This document shows, in pieces, positions 16,535 through 27,998 of a stretch of DNA of 64,000 nt. Made by a program: the position numbers and the translations under genes. Source of the stretch: Anaeramoeba ignava (taxonomy: Eukaryota > Metamonada > Anaeramoebidae). Location: NCBI GenBank assembly GCA_028826165.1, contig JAPDFW010000054.1:500001-564000 (forward strand). The letters run 5' to 3'. Below the pieces are notes generated by a model. That model was not told the origin of the DNA, searched no databases, and saw nothing but the letters and a program-made list of their open reading frames with translations. Position 1 is the first letter of the stretch. Each line of letters opens with the position of its first letter.

Positions 16535-18737
16535 TTAGTTTTCTTTATTTTCTGTTTCAATTTGATTTTGATTTTGATTTAAATTTTGATTTTGATTTTG
16601 ATTTTGATTTTCAATTTGATTTTTATTTTGATTTTCGTTTTGAATTTGATTTTGATTTTTATTTTGATTTTCGTTTTGATTTTGATTTTGATTTAAATTT
16701 TGATTTTGATTTTTATTTTGATTTTCAATTTGATTTTGATTTTGATTTTGATTTTGATTTTGATTTTGATTTTGATTTTGATTTTGATTTTGATTTTGAT
16801 TTTGATTTTGATTTTGATTTTGATTTTGATTTTGATTTTGATTTTGATTTTGATTTTGATTTTGATTTTGATTTTGATTTTGATTTTGATTTTGATTTTG
16901 ATTTTGATTTTCAATTTGATTTTGAATTTGATTTTGATTTTGATTTTGATTTTGATTTTGATTTTGAATTTGAATTTGATTTTGAATTTGATTTTGATTT
17001 TGAATTTGATTTTGATTTTGATTTTGATTTTGAATTTGATTTTGATTTTGATTTTGATTTTGATTTTGAATTTGATTTTGATTTTGATTTTGATTTTGAT
17101 TTTTATTTTGATTTAAATTTTGATTTTGATTTTGGTTTTGATTTTGATTTTGATCTTGATTTTTATTTTTATTTTGATTTTGATTTTGATTTTCAATTTG
17201 ATTTTGATTTTGATCTTTATTTTTATTTTGATTTTGATTTTGATTTTGATTTTGAATTTGATTTTGATTTTGATTTTGATTTTGATTTTGATTTTCAATT
17301 TGATTTTGATTTTGATTTTGATATTCATCTTGATATTCATCTTCATATTGATATTCATATTGATATTCATCTTGATATTCATATTCATCTTGATATTCAT
17401 CTTGATATTGATATTCATCTTGATATTGATATTCAAATTTATTTCTATTTTGATTTTGATTTCTGCTTTCATAATCAAATCTATTTTTGTTTTGATAATT
17501 AAATCTAGATCGATTTTGATTTTTATTTTTATTTTGATTTTGATTTTGATTTTGATTTTCAATTTGATTTTGATTTTGATTTTGATTTTGATTTTGATTT
17601 TGATTTTGATTTTGATTTTGATTTTGATTTTGATTTTGATTTTGATTTTGATTTTGATTTTGATTTTGATTTTGATTTTGATTTTGATTTTGATTTTGAT
17701 TTTGATTTTGATTTTTATTTTTATTTTGATTTTGATTTTGATTTTGGTTTTGATAATTATATTGATATTGATTTCTGTTTCCATAATCAAATCTATTTCT
17801 ATTTTGATAATCAAATCTAGATCGATTTTGATTTGTATTTTGATATTTATTTTGATATTGATTTCTATTTTCATAATCAAATCTATTTCTATTTAAATTT
17901 TGATTTTGATATTCATTTTGATTTTGATATTGATATCGATATTTATATTTATTTCGATTTCTATTTTGATATTGATATTCATTTTGATTTTCGTTTTGAT
18001 ATTGATATTCATTTTGATTTTCGTTTTGATATTGATTTTTGCTTTCATAATCAAATCTATTTCTATTTTGATTTGAATTTCGATATTTATTTCTATTTTG
18101 ATATTGATTTTTGCTTTCATAATCAAATCTATTTTTGTTTTGATTTTGATTTTCATTTTGATTTTGATTTATATTTTTATTTTGATTTTGATTTTGATTT
18201 TCATTTTGATTTTCATTTTGATTTTGATTTTGATTTTGATTTTGATTTTCATTTTCATTTTCATTTTCATTTTCATTTTGATTTTGATTTTGATTTTCAT
18301 TTTCATTTTCATTTTCATTTTCATTTTGATTTTCATTTTGATTTTGATTTTGATTTTGATTTAAATTTTGATTTTGATTTTGATTTAGATTTTGATTTTC
18401 ATTTTCATTTTGATTTTTTTGTTTTTTTTCCTTTTTTTGTTCATATTCTCTAGCTTGTTTTAATTTTTGTTCAATAAATTCTTTTGATCTCATTTTTTTT
18501 ATTCTTTCTTCTTCTCTTTTATCAATCGCAACATTTGCAGAAACAACCTTTTGATTAAATAAAATAATTTTTTCCGTTTAAAATTTAATATATTTTCTTT
18601 TACAAATTTTATTTTATTTTATTTTGATTTTTTTTTTTTACATTTTTAATTAACCTTTGAGAAAAATTTTGGTTAATTTTTAAATGAGGTTTTTGATTTG
18701 AATCAATTTTTGAAGGGGATTTTCTATTTGGATTCAT
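16535..18737 (-). CDS. giant Asn/Gln-repeat low-complexity protein
   Basis: Two exons, 18737-18642 and 18547-16535 (94-base intron, phase 0), give 702 residues. The first ~80 residues are basic and look folded or helical (MNPNRKSPSKIDSNQKPH, then SANVAIDKREEERIKKMRSK). About 600 residues of Asn-Gln dipeptide repeats follow, broken by NRFDYES, NQYQNRN and YQDEYQ blocks. I do not recognise the N-terminus. Long Asn/Gln tracts are prion-like and often drive condensates in A+T-rich protists, but that is inference. The underlying (CAAAAT)n DNA is open in other frames on both strands; this frame was chosen because it alone has a non-repetitive N-terminus, a spliceable first exon and a promoter element. 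It converges on PPIL4, 44 bases from its stop. Confidence 0.65.
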
Positions 18738-18757
18738 TTTTATTTATTTAAAAAAAA

Positions 18758-18816
18758 AGAAAAAAAATGAAAAAAAATATTTTTGAAAAATTTTATTTTT
18801 TTTTTCATTTTTTCTT
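18758..18816. promoter_or_regulatory. divergent pair of initiator-like elements
   Basis: On the minus strand TTTTTTTCATTTTTTTTC (18760-18777) serves the Asn/Gln gene. On the plus strand TTTTTTTTTCATTTTTTC (18796-18814) lies 6 bases before the exoribonuclease ATG. The two genes share an 83-base intergenic space. Confidence 0.5.
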
Positions 18817-18820
18817 CTTA

Positions 18821-21800
18821 ATGGGTCTTCCAGCTTTTTTCCAATGGCTAATTAAAAGATATCAAAAATTATCACTCCCTGCATTATCAAAAACACATCT
18901 ACAACGGAACCGAATCCTAATGGAATTGAATTTGATAATCTTTATATAGATTTAAATTGTGTAATTCATCCATGTTTCCATCCCGACTCAACCGTAATGG
19001 AAAAACCAAGGACACTAGAGCAAGTATTCCACAATATATTTATTTGGATAGATGAAGTATTCACAATTATCCGACCAAGAAGACTAATTTATATGGCGGT
19101 TGGTAAGAAAAATATATCAAATATCGGGATGATTAGAAAAATATCCTCATTTAAATATCGAAAAATAAATTAATAATAATTATACTTTATCAAGACGGAG
19201 TAGCTCCTCGTGCAAAAATGAATCAACAAAGAAGCAGACGTTTTAGAGCAGCTCGAAATATCGTTTCAAATCAAAAAGATGATGATTTGTTTAATTTTGA
19301 TAGTGATTTGGATGATTTTAATATTATTACTCCAGGAACTCCTTTTATGGCAACTCTTTCTCAGAAACTTCGTTATTATATTTCTTATAAAATATCAACA
19401 GATCTTGCTTGGAAAAATATTCAAGTTATTTTGTCTGATTCTTCAGTTCCTGGTGAAGGTGAACATAAGATTATGAAGTTTATTAGATTGCAAAGATTGA
19501 GTTTTGATTATAATCCTAATTTTAATCATGTTATTTATGGTCTTGTAAACTTTGGATTTTTAAAAATTTGAATTTTAATTTGAATTTTAATTTGAATTTG
19601 AATTTTAATTTTGAATTTGAATTTGATTTTGATTTTGATTTTGATTTGATTTGAATTAATTGAATTTGAATTAATTTAATTTGATTTGAATTTAAATTTG
19701 ATTTGAATTTAATTTGAATTTGAATTTGATTTAAATTTAAATTTAATTTGATTTGAATTGATTTGAATTTAATTTGATTTAAATTTGAATTTAAATTTGA
19801 ATTAATTTGGATTTGATTTTAATTTGAATTTTTTGATTTTAATTTTGTTTTGATTTTGATTTGAATTTGAATTTGAATTTGAATTTGATTTAATTTAATT
19901 TAATTTAATTTGAATTTGAATTTGAATTTTAATTTAATTTAAATTTAATTTTGAATTTGAATTTGAATTTGAATTTGAATTTGATTTGAATTTAATTTTA
20001 ATTGAATTTGAATTTGAATTTGAATTTGAATTTTAATTTGAATTTGAATTTTGAATTTGAATTTGAATTTTGAATTTGATTTTAATTTAAATTTTAATTT
20101 GATTTGAATTTGAATTTAAATTTGAATTTGATTTGGATTTAATTTTAATTTGATTTTAATTTGATTTGGATTTTTAAAAATATTTAGGATGGTGATTTAA
20201 TTATGTTGGGTCTCGCAACTCATGAAGCAAATATAACAATTTTAAGAGAAGTTGTATTTTTATCAAAATCAGAAAAAGAACATTATCAACCTTATAATTA
20301 TGAACCTCCTTGGGATTTTGATGAAAAAAAAAGTAGAAATCAATTTTGAAAAGATAAAAAAATTTTTATAATTGATTTTTGATTTTTGATTTTTGATTAG
20401 TTTTAGAAGAAGGAAACTTAAATGATAAAATTAAACCATATAACTTTTTGCATATTAGTATTTTTAGAGAATATTTAGAAAAAGAACTTCATGTTCCTAA
20501 TTTAATTTTTGAAACAAATTTTGAACGTATTGTTGATGATTGGGTTTTTATTTGCTTTTTTGTTGGAAATGATTTTTTACCACAACACCCAACTTTTGAA
20601 ACAAGAGAAGATGCAATTGTATTATTAAGTGAATTATATGTTCGTGTTCTTAATTTAATGGGAGGAAATTTGACAACTAATGGAGAAATCAATCTTCCAA
20701 AATTTGAAATTTTCTTAATGAAATTAAAAGAATTGGAGGAAAATCAACATTATTACAAAAAAGATAAATCATTTAATTCAATTGAAAATACTCCCAATTT
20801 TGTTGATTCTGATAAAATTAATCCAAAAAACAAACATATTAAACCACAATTTCCAAAAAAGCCAAGAACAAATTACATGAATAAGAAATTTTCAAAAAAA
20901 ATTGAACAAAGAAAGATTCTTAACAATCTTTTTCCTGATAAAAAGAAAAGAAATCAACTTATTAATGTTAATATAAATACAGTTGAAAATGCTTCTCAAG
21001 AATTACACAATTTTTTATTTGGAAAATTTGAAAAATTTGAAAAAAAGCCAAAGAATGAAGAAGTATTAGAAAAAAATAAAGAAATTAAAATTATAGAAGA
21101 AAAGAAAAGAAATCAAATTGAGCTTAAAATTCCAATTTGGAAAGAGAAATATTATTTTAAAAAATTTCATGCAAATCGAGAAGATACACAATTTATATCA
21201 AAAATAACACAATGTTATATTGAAGGACTTCAGTGGGTATTCAATTCAAATGAAAATTTAAATTATTTTTAAAATATTTATTCAAATGAAAATTTAAATT
21301 AAAATATTTTTAAAATATTTATTCAAATGAAAATTAAAATCAATTATTTTTAAAATATTTATTCAAATGAAAATTTAAATTAATTATTTTTAAAATATTT
21401 ATTAAATCCAAAATAAAAGGTGCTTAAATATTATCTTCAAGGTTGTGTTTCATGGAGATGGTATTATCCATTTCATTATGCACCATTCGCTTCAGAACTT
21501 GCATTGTTTATTCCAGAAAAAATAACATTTCAAAAAGGAGAACCATTTAAACCTTTTGAACAATTAATGGCTGTTCTTCCACCATCAAGTGCATTAAGAG
21601 TTTTACCAAAAGATTTTTATTCATTAATGATAAATCCAGATTCTCCTCTTTATTCATTTTATCCAAAACATTTTCATATTGATTTAAATGGAAAAACAAA
21701 AGAATGGATGGGAGTTGCACTTCTCCCAATGATAGATGAAAATATACTTTTACAACAAGTAGAAAAACTTTATCCAAATCTTTCCAAAGAAGAAATGGAA

Positions 21801-22568
21801 AGAAATTCTTTTGGAAATGATCTTTTTTTTGTTCATTCTTCTTTTATTCAAAATAATTCTCTTTTTGATTCAAAAGATGAAAATGAATTTTTAATTTCTT
21901 CTAATATTTCAATTCAAAATCCTCTTTATGGAAAAATTTCAAAACCATTAAATAAGGATAACAATAATAACAACAATAATTTCCAAAATTTTAATGAAAT
22001 TCTTAATGATTATGTAAAAATTGATTCAGCTCAAAATTGTTCACAAATGTTTATTTATTCAGATATTGAACCTGAAGATAATTTTGTATTTTCTTCTGAA
22101 ATTCTTCCTGGTGCTAAATTTCCAAAGAAAATTTTAATGAAAAAACATTTTAAAACATTAACACCTTCTCCTTTTATAAAATTATTTGATCAAAAAATAA
22201 CTGAAATGATTGATTTTTCAAATCAAAATCAAAACAAAAATCAAAATCAAAACAAAAATCAAAATCAAAATCAAAACAAAAATCAAAATCAAAATCAAAA
22301 TCAAAATCAAAATCAAAACAAAAATCAAAACAACAAAAATCAAAACAAAAATCAAAATCAAAATCAAAACAAAATCAAAATCAAAATCAAAACAACAAAA
22401 ATCAAAACAAAAATCAAAATCAAAACAACAAAAATCAAAATCAAAACAAAAATCAAAATCAAAATCAAAATCAAAACAAAAATCAAAACAAAAATCAAAA
22501 CAACAAAAATCAAAACAACAAAAATCAAAACAAAAAAAATCAAAACAAAAAGAAAAAAAGAAAAATAA
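18821..22568 (+). CDS. XRN2: XRN2/Rat1-type 5'-3' exoribonuclease, with one frame break
   Basis: Exons 18821-19102, 19195-19544, 20188-20332, 20401-21236 and 21420-22568. After one added base the sum is 2,763, giving 920 residues. The N-terminus [16 protein letters not shown] is followed in the next frame by [16 protein letters not shown] and [12 protein letters not shown]. The break is at the A run 18864-18868, where one more A restores the family sequence. Later blocks are [54 protein letters not shown] and [13 protein letters not shown], all XRN family. The enzyme degrades 5'-monophosphate RNA and ends polymerase II transcription in the nucleus. [11 protein letters not shown] and the HP-containing insert favour XRN2/Rat1 over XRN1. 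In the metal-site motif DxNGxIH the Gly is Cys here (DLNCVIH). The tail is Asn/Gln/Lys repeat, so the true stop is uncertain. Confidence 0.88.
19545..20187 (+). repeat. GAATTT/GATTTG repeats in XRN2 intron 2
   Basis: A 643-base intron between GTAAAC and ATTTAG, composed of GAATTT, GATTTT and TTAATTT words. The flanking exons join as IYGL-DGDLIML in phase 0, matching the family. Confidence 0.85.
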
Positions 22569-23440
22569 AAATAAAAAACAAAAAAATCAAATATAAATTG
22601 AAAAAAAATAAATTGAAATATAAATAAAATTGAAATATAAATAGAAATAAATTGAAATAGAAATAGAAATTGAAATATAAATTGAAATATAAATGAAATA
22701 TAAATAAATTGAAATAGAAATATAAATATAAATATAAATATAAATATAAATATAAATTGAAATTGAAATAGAAATTGAAATATAAATTGAAATATAAATT
22801 GAAATATAAATAGAAATTGAAAATTGAAATATAAATAAAATTGAAATATAAATTGAAATATAAATTGAAATATAAATTGAAATATAAATATAAAATATAT
22901 AAATTGAAATAGAAATATAAATATAAATAAATTGAAATATAAATAGAAAATAAATAAATATAAATATAAATATAAATTGAAATATAAATATAAATATAAA
23001 TATAAATTGAAATATAAATTGAAATATAAATATAAATATAAATATAAATATAAATATAAATTGAAATATAAATATAAAAATAAATATAAATTGAAAATAT
23101 AAATTGAAATATAAATTGAAATATAAATTGAAATATAAAATAAATATAAATATAAATATAAATATAAATTGAAATATAAATATAAATATAAATATAAATA
23201 TAAATTGAAATAGAAATATAAATTGAAATAGAAATATAAATTGAAATATAAATTGAAATAGAAATATAAATTGAAATATAAATTGAAATATAAATATAAA
23301 TATAAATATAAATTGAAATATAAATTGAAATATAAATTTAAATATAAATTGAAATATAAATTGAAATAAAAATAGAAAATAGAAATAGAAATTGAAATAG
23401 AAATATAAATAGAAATTGAATTCTTTTTTTTATTTTTGAA
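22200..23440. repeat. (CAAAAT)n then AAATTGAAATATAAAT repeats
   Basis: The (CAAAAT)n array that encodes the exoribonuclease tail (to about 22590) passes into about 850 bases of ATAAATTGAAAT and AAATAGAAAT words with no gene. It separates the convergent XRN2 and RGS-DUF547 genes. Confidence 0.85.
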
Positions 23441-23538
23441 AATTAAAAAAAATCCAAATAAAATTCAAAAAATAAAAATCAAGAAATTAAAGAAAATATT
23501 CAATTCAATTCAATTCAAATAATTGTTTTGTTTTTTGA

Positions 23539-26500
23539 TTAGATTTTTTCTTCTATTTTTTGTTCTGGAATTAAAATAATTGAACTTGTTGTTTGTTGAG
23601 GATGTTTTATAGAAAAAGGTTTTGAAGGATCAAAATCACCAATTTTATTATCTTCCATAAAATAATGTAAAACCCAAAGAACAATATCTAATTGAGTTTT
23701 TCCAAAATCTTTTGAATATAAACTAAAAACTCTTGGAACCAAAATCTTATTAAAATAAATAAATTAATAAATATTGATTTAATTTTTAATTTTTAATTTT
23801 TAATTTTTAGAAAGAAATTTAATTACTTTTTGTTGAGAAATTCGAACATTTAAAGATAAATAATTTTGACAACAATCAGTTAATTCATCATCAAGTTGAG
23901 TTTCATGAAAGAATTGAACAGGAATTAAAGGTGTATCAAAAGATAAAATTGCGAAATGAATTCTTGGATCTGCAGGAACAACTAATTCAATTCTTTTATC
24001 ATTTTCTTTGAAATGACTTCCAATATTTCCTCTTAAAATCCCATGTTTTATATCTGAAAGTGAATATAAATCACTTCCAATGTGATATTTTGTGTTTTTC
24101 ATAAATTTCTTGTATGTTGTTTTATCAGAAGGTGGTCCATTAATTATAGAACCATGAAGATACATACAATTAAAAATGTTGATAAAAAATGCTTTTCTGA
24201 TATTTGAAGATAATCCTTTTAATTTAATCTATAAACAAAGAGGATATTTTTAATTTGAATTTGAATTGATTTGATTTAATTTGATTTGATTTTAATTTGA
24301 TTTAATTTAATTTTTAATTTGATTTTATTTGATTTTAATTTTGATTTTAATTTAAATTGATTTTGATTTGAATTTGAATTTGATTTTGATTTTGATTTTG
24401 ATTTTTGTTTTGATTTTGATTTTGATTTTAATTTGATTTGATTTATTTTAATTTGATTCGATTTTGAATTTAATTTAATTTTAATTTTGATTTTGATTTT
24501 GATTTTAATTTGATTTGATTTTGAATTTAATTTGAATTTGATTTTAATTTTATTTGATTTTAATTTAATTTGAATTTGATTTTAATTTTATTTGATTTTA
24601 ATTTGATTTAATTTATTTTGATTTAATTTTTAATTTACATTCTGGAGTTTATATGTAGAAACTACAAAACGACGAAATGGTATAGATTGAGATAAAATAT
24701 CACAATCAATTTGTGTTGTTGTTGTTAGAAAATTTGCATAAAGAAGATCAATTAAAAATTTCATTAATTTAATTGATAAACCCAATGGATTTCTTGGATT
24801 TCCTTTATATTTTCTTGCACTATTTAAACTCAATTGATTTTTTTGTTTAGATACGATTGTTGCCTTTAATAACATTAAAAAAAATTTAATTGATATAATT
24901 TTGAATATTGAAATAATTGAAAAAAAAATACTGATTTTATAGATGATAAAGGGTTATAAGTGGCTCCAATAGAAATTTTCACTAATAATTGTTCATATAA
25001 ACTTGAAGTTTTAAAAGGCATAAATGCATTGTGTTCCATTAAAGTTAAAATAATATTTTTTGCCTATTAAAAATTGATTTATCATTGTAAATTTAAGATT
25101 TTGATTTTTTAATCAAATATAAAAGAAAATTAACCTTATTAAAAATATCAGTAGAAAATTCTCGATTCTTTATTTTTTGAGTAATTTCAGCTCTACTTTT
25201 TGAATCAATATTAATTTCGAAAATTGATTCTGGTTTAATATATTTTTCATAAATAGAAATGCTCCATTTTTCAAGTTTCTTTTTGTTTTTGTTTTTGTTT
25301 TTGTTTTAAATTTAATTTGAAAAATTAAATTAAATTAAATTAATAAAAAAATACTTTTGGATCTTGAAGTTGTTGAAATTCTCGAATTTCATTATAAAAA
25401 ATAATATTTTCTTGGTTTAATTGTTGAGAAAGAAATTCTTTAAAATATTCATTTGCTTGAGGAATTTCTAAAAGTTGTTCTAAAGTGTCAAAATCAATAA
25501 CAATCTAATAAAAAAAATACAAAGAGAAAAAAAATTTTTTTATTTTTAGGGAAAATTTTTTTGTTTTTCCAAAAAAAAAAATGTTTACATTTTGATCTTC
25601 TGGTTGAGATTGTGGAGATTGTTGAGATTGTTGAGATTGTTGCTGTGTTTGTTGTTGTTGATGTTTTTCTCCTAAATCATTTGGAGATTCAGTTTCTGTA
25701 TCTAATTCATAAAATTCCAAACCTGTTGTTGTTGTTGTTTGAGGTGGTGAATCTGATTGTCCTGTTGTATTTTTTATTGAATCTGGTATTAAATTTTGAA
25801 AATTTTGATGGAAACTAAAAAAAAATAATTTTATTATTTGAAATTAGAGATTTAGTAATCAATAAGAAAAATTTATTATTTTTTATAAAATCAAACTTAT
25901 TTAATGGAGACATATTCTCTGCACTTATTTTATCAGAAGGTTTTCTCATCTAAGAATTTTGATTTAAATTTAATTTTTAAAAATGGAAATTTTAATTTAA
26001 ATTTAATTTTTAAAATGAATTTTGATTTGAATTTTTAAAATGAATTTTGATTTAAATTTAATTTCTAAAATGAATTTTGAATTTGAATTTAATTTTTAAA
26101 ATGGAATTTTAATTTGAATTTAATTTTTAAAATGAATTTTGATTTAAATTTAATTTTAAAATGAATTTTAATTTGAATTTAATTTTTGATTTTGAATTTT
26201 GATTTGAATTTAATTTTTAAAATGGAATTTTGATTTAAATTTAATTTTGATTTAAATTTAATTTTTAAAATGAATTTTAATTTAAATTTAATTTTTAAAA
26301 TGGAATTTTGATTTAAATTTAATTTTTAAAATGAATTTTGATTTAAATTTAATTTTTAAAATGAATTTTAATTTAAATTTAATTTTTAAAATGAATTTTA
26401 ATTTGAATTTAATTTTTAAAAAGAATTTTAATTTAAATTTAATTTTTAAAATGGAATTTGATTTAAATTTAATTTTTAAAATGGAATTTTAATTTAAATT

Positions 26501-27870
26501 TAATTTTTAAAATGAATTTTGATTTGAATTTAATTTTTAAAATGGAATTTTAATTTAAATTTAATTTTTAAAATGAATTTTGATTTGAAATGAATTTTGA
26601 TTTAAATTTAATTTCTAAAATGAAATTTGATTTGAATTTAATTTTTAAAATGAAATTTGATTTAAATTTAATTTTTAAAATGAATTTTAATTTGGATTTA
26701 ATTTTTAAAATGGAATTTTAATTTAAATTTAATTTTTAAAATGAATTTTGATTTGAATTTAATTTTTAAAATGAATTTTAATTTAAATTTAATTTTTAAA
26801 ATGGAATTTGATTTAAATTTAATTTTTAAAAAGAATTTGATTTAAATTTAATTTTTAAAATGAATTTTGATTTGAATTTAATTTTTAAAAAGAATTTTGA
26901 TTTGAATTTTTAAAATGAATTTTGATTTAAATTTAATTTTTAAAACAAATTTTGATTTAAATTTAATTTTTAAAATGAATTTTGATTTGAATTTAATTTT
27001 TAAAATGAATTTGAAAGATCAAAATACATCAGTTAATGAATCTGAATTTTCAGTATAATCATCAGGTTTATCAACAAAAATAAATTCTAATTGTTCAGAT
27101 TCTGTAAATTCTTGAGCTTCTGAACGACTAACAAGATCAGTAATATTTTGACGAATTTTATTATTCTCAGAAGTTTTTTCACGAATTTGTTTTTGAAGAT
27201 TTTGAATCAATTGAATTTTTTGAGAAGTTGAAGTATTATTAACCATTTCTTCATAAAATTTCTTTTTTTCAGAAATTTCTTCAATCTCGACTTGCAATTT
27301 CTCCATTTTGTTCTGATAATATTCATCAGAATGTTGTTTTTCATCGTTAACTTTGCGTATTTTTTTGGGAGAAGTTGATTCAATTTTGTTTGATTCTTCT
27401 TGACTGTGTAAAATTTGAGTTCGAAGCTTTTCAACATGAATTTTTGCTTCTGAAATTTTATTTCTAAGAACATTATTTGCAGCGATATAATCATTCAATT
27501 GATTTTGAACATTTTGATATTTTGATTCCAAATGTTCATATTGATTTTTTTCAAGAGTTTCTTTTTCTTCGTTTAAAATCTTGATTTTTTCATTAAATTT
27601 TTGTATTTTTTGTTTTGGATCTAAAAACTCTTTTTTTTCTTTTTCTTCAAAAGGAATACTTTTTGTTTCAGAAATTCCTTGATAAAAACTTTCAGCTTCT
27701 TTTAAATCATTTCTTAAATGGTTATTTTCAACTATTTTTTCTTTTAGTCTTAACGTAAAACGGTCAATTTTACGTTTTAATTTTTTTGTTGTTTCATTTT
27801 GTTTTTGATGAGAATTAATTAAGTTTTGAAGTTTTTGTATTTTTTCATCGAGTTTTTTTGTTAAATCCAT
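23539..27870 (-). CDS. coiled coil-RGS-DUF547 protein, nine exons
   Basis: Exons on the minus strand: 27870-27028, 25949-25897, 25814-25589, 25504-25355, 25278-25135, 25063-24932, 24863-24639, 24228-23827, 23745-23539. Sum 2,382 bases, 793 residues, with every junction in phase. Residues 1-281 are a long Lys/Glu-rich coiled coil. A Gln/Ser linker follows (HQQQQTQQQSQQSQQS). An RGS domain covers about 375-516 (FDTLEQLLEIPQANEYF, SIYEKYIKPESIFEIN). DUF547 covers about 545-735 (IRKAFFINIFNCMYLHG, YSLSDIKHGILRGN, ADPRIHFAILS). RGS domains speed GTP hydrolysis on G-alpha. DUF547 has no settled function and in plants follows a leucine-zipper region. The join of exon 1 to exon 2 crosses a 1.1-kb repeat intron and is the weakest point; exons 2-9 are firm. 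No promoter-like element precedes exon 2, which favours one gene. Confidence 0.72.
24230..24638 (-). repeat. GATTTT/TTTAATTT repeats in RGS-DUF547 intron 7
   Basis: A 409-base intron of GATTTT, GATTTG and TTTAATTT words. Donor GTAAAT and acceptor TTTATAG are read on the minus strand. Confidence 0.75.
25950..27027 (-). repeat. 1.1-kb array of a ~30-base A/T-rich unit, proposed intron 1
   Basis: About thirty copies of a unit built from TTTAAATTTAATTTTTAAAA plus TGAATTTTGA or TGGAATTTTAA. It is the most regular medium-length repeat in the window. It abuts a possible GTATTT donor (27027) and a TTCTTAG acceptor (25950) on the minus strand. Confidence 0.8.
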
Positions 27871-27892
27871 TTTAAACAAGAAAATAAAAATA

Positions 27893-27915
27893 AAAAAAAT
27901 GAAAAAAATGAAAAA
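27893..27915 (-). promoter_or_regulatory. initiator-like TTTTTTCATTTTTTTCATTT
   Basis: On the minus strand two TCATTTTT words end about 25 bases before the ATG at 27870. Confidence 0.5.
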
Positions 27916-27998
27916 ATAAAAAATAAATTTAACTGAAAAATTTTTTTTAATTTAAATTTAAATGAAAAGAAAAAAAGAAAAAAAAAACAATTAAAAAT

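Noticed and set aside
16693-18453. Long Ile-Leu, Ile-Lys and Asp-Phe frames overlapping the Asn/Gln gene on both strands
   Set aside because: The (CAAAAT)n repeat lacks stops in several frames. Only the Asn/Gln frame has a non-repetitive start and a spliceable first exon.
18860-18872. Programmed ribosomal frameshift in XRN2
   Set aside because: No canonical slippery heptamer, and similar homopolymer indels of both signs occur elsewhere in the window.
25897-25949. Start of a separate RGS-DUF547 gene at the ATG at 25949
   Set aside because: It follows directly on a TTCTTAG acceptor, lacks the promoter element and joins the coiled-coil exon in phase; kept only as an alternative.
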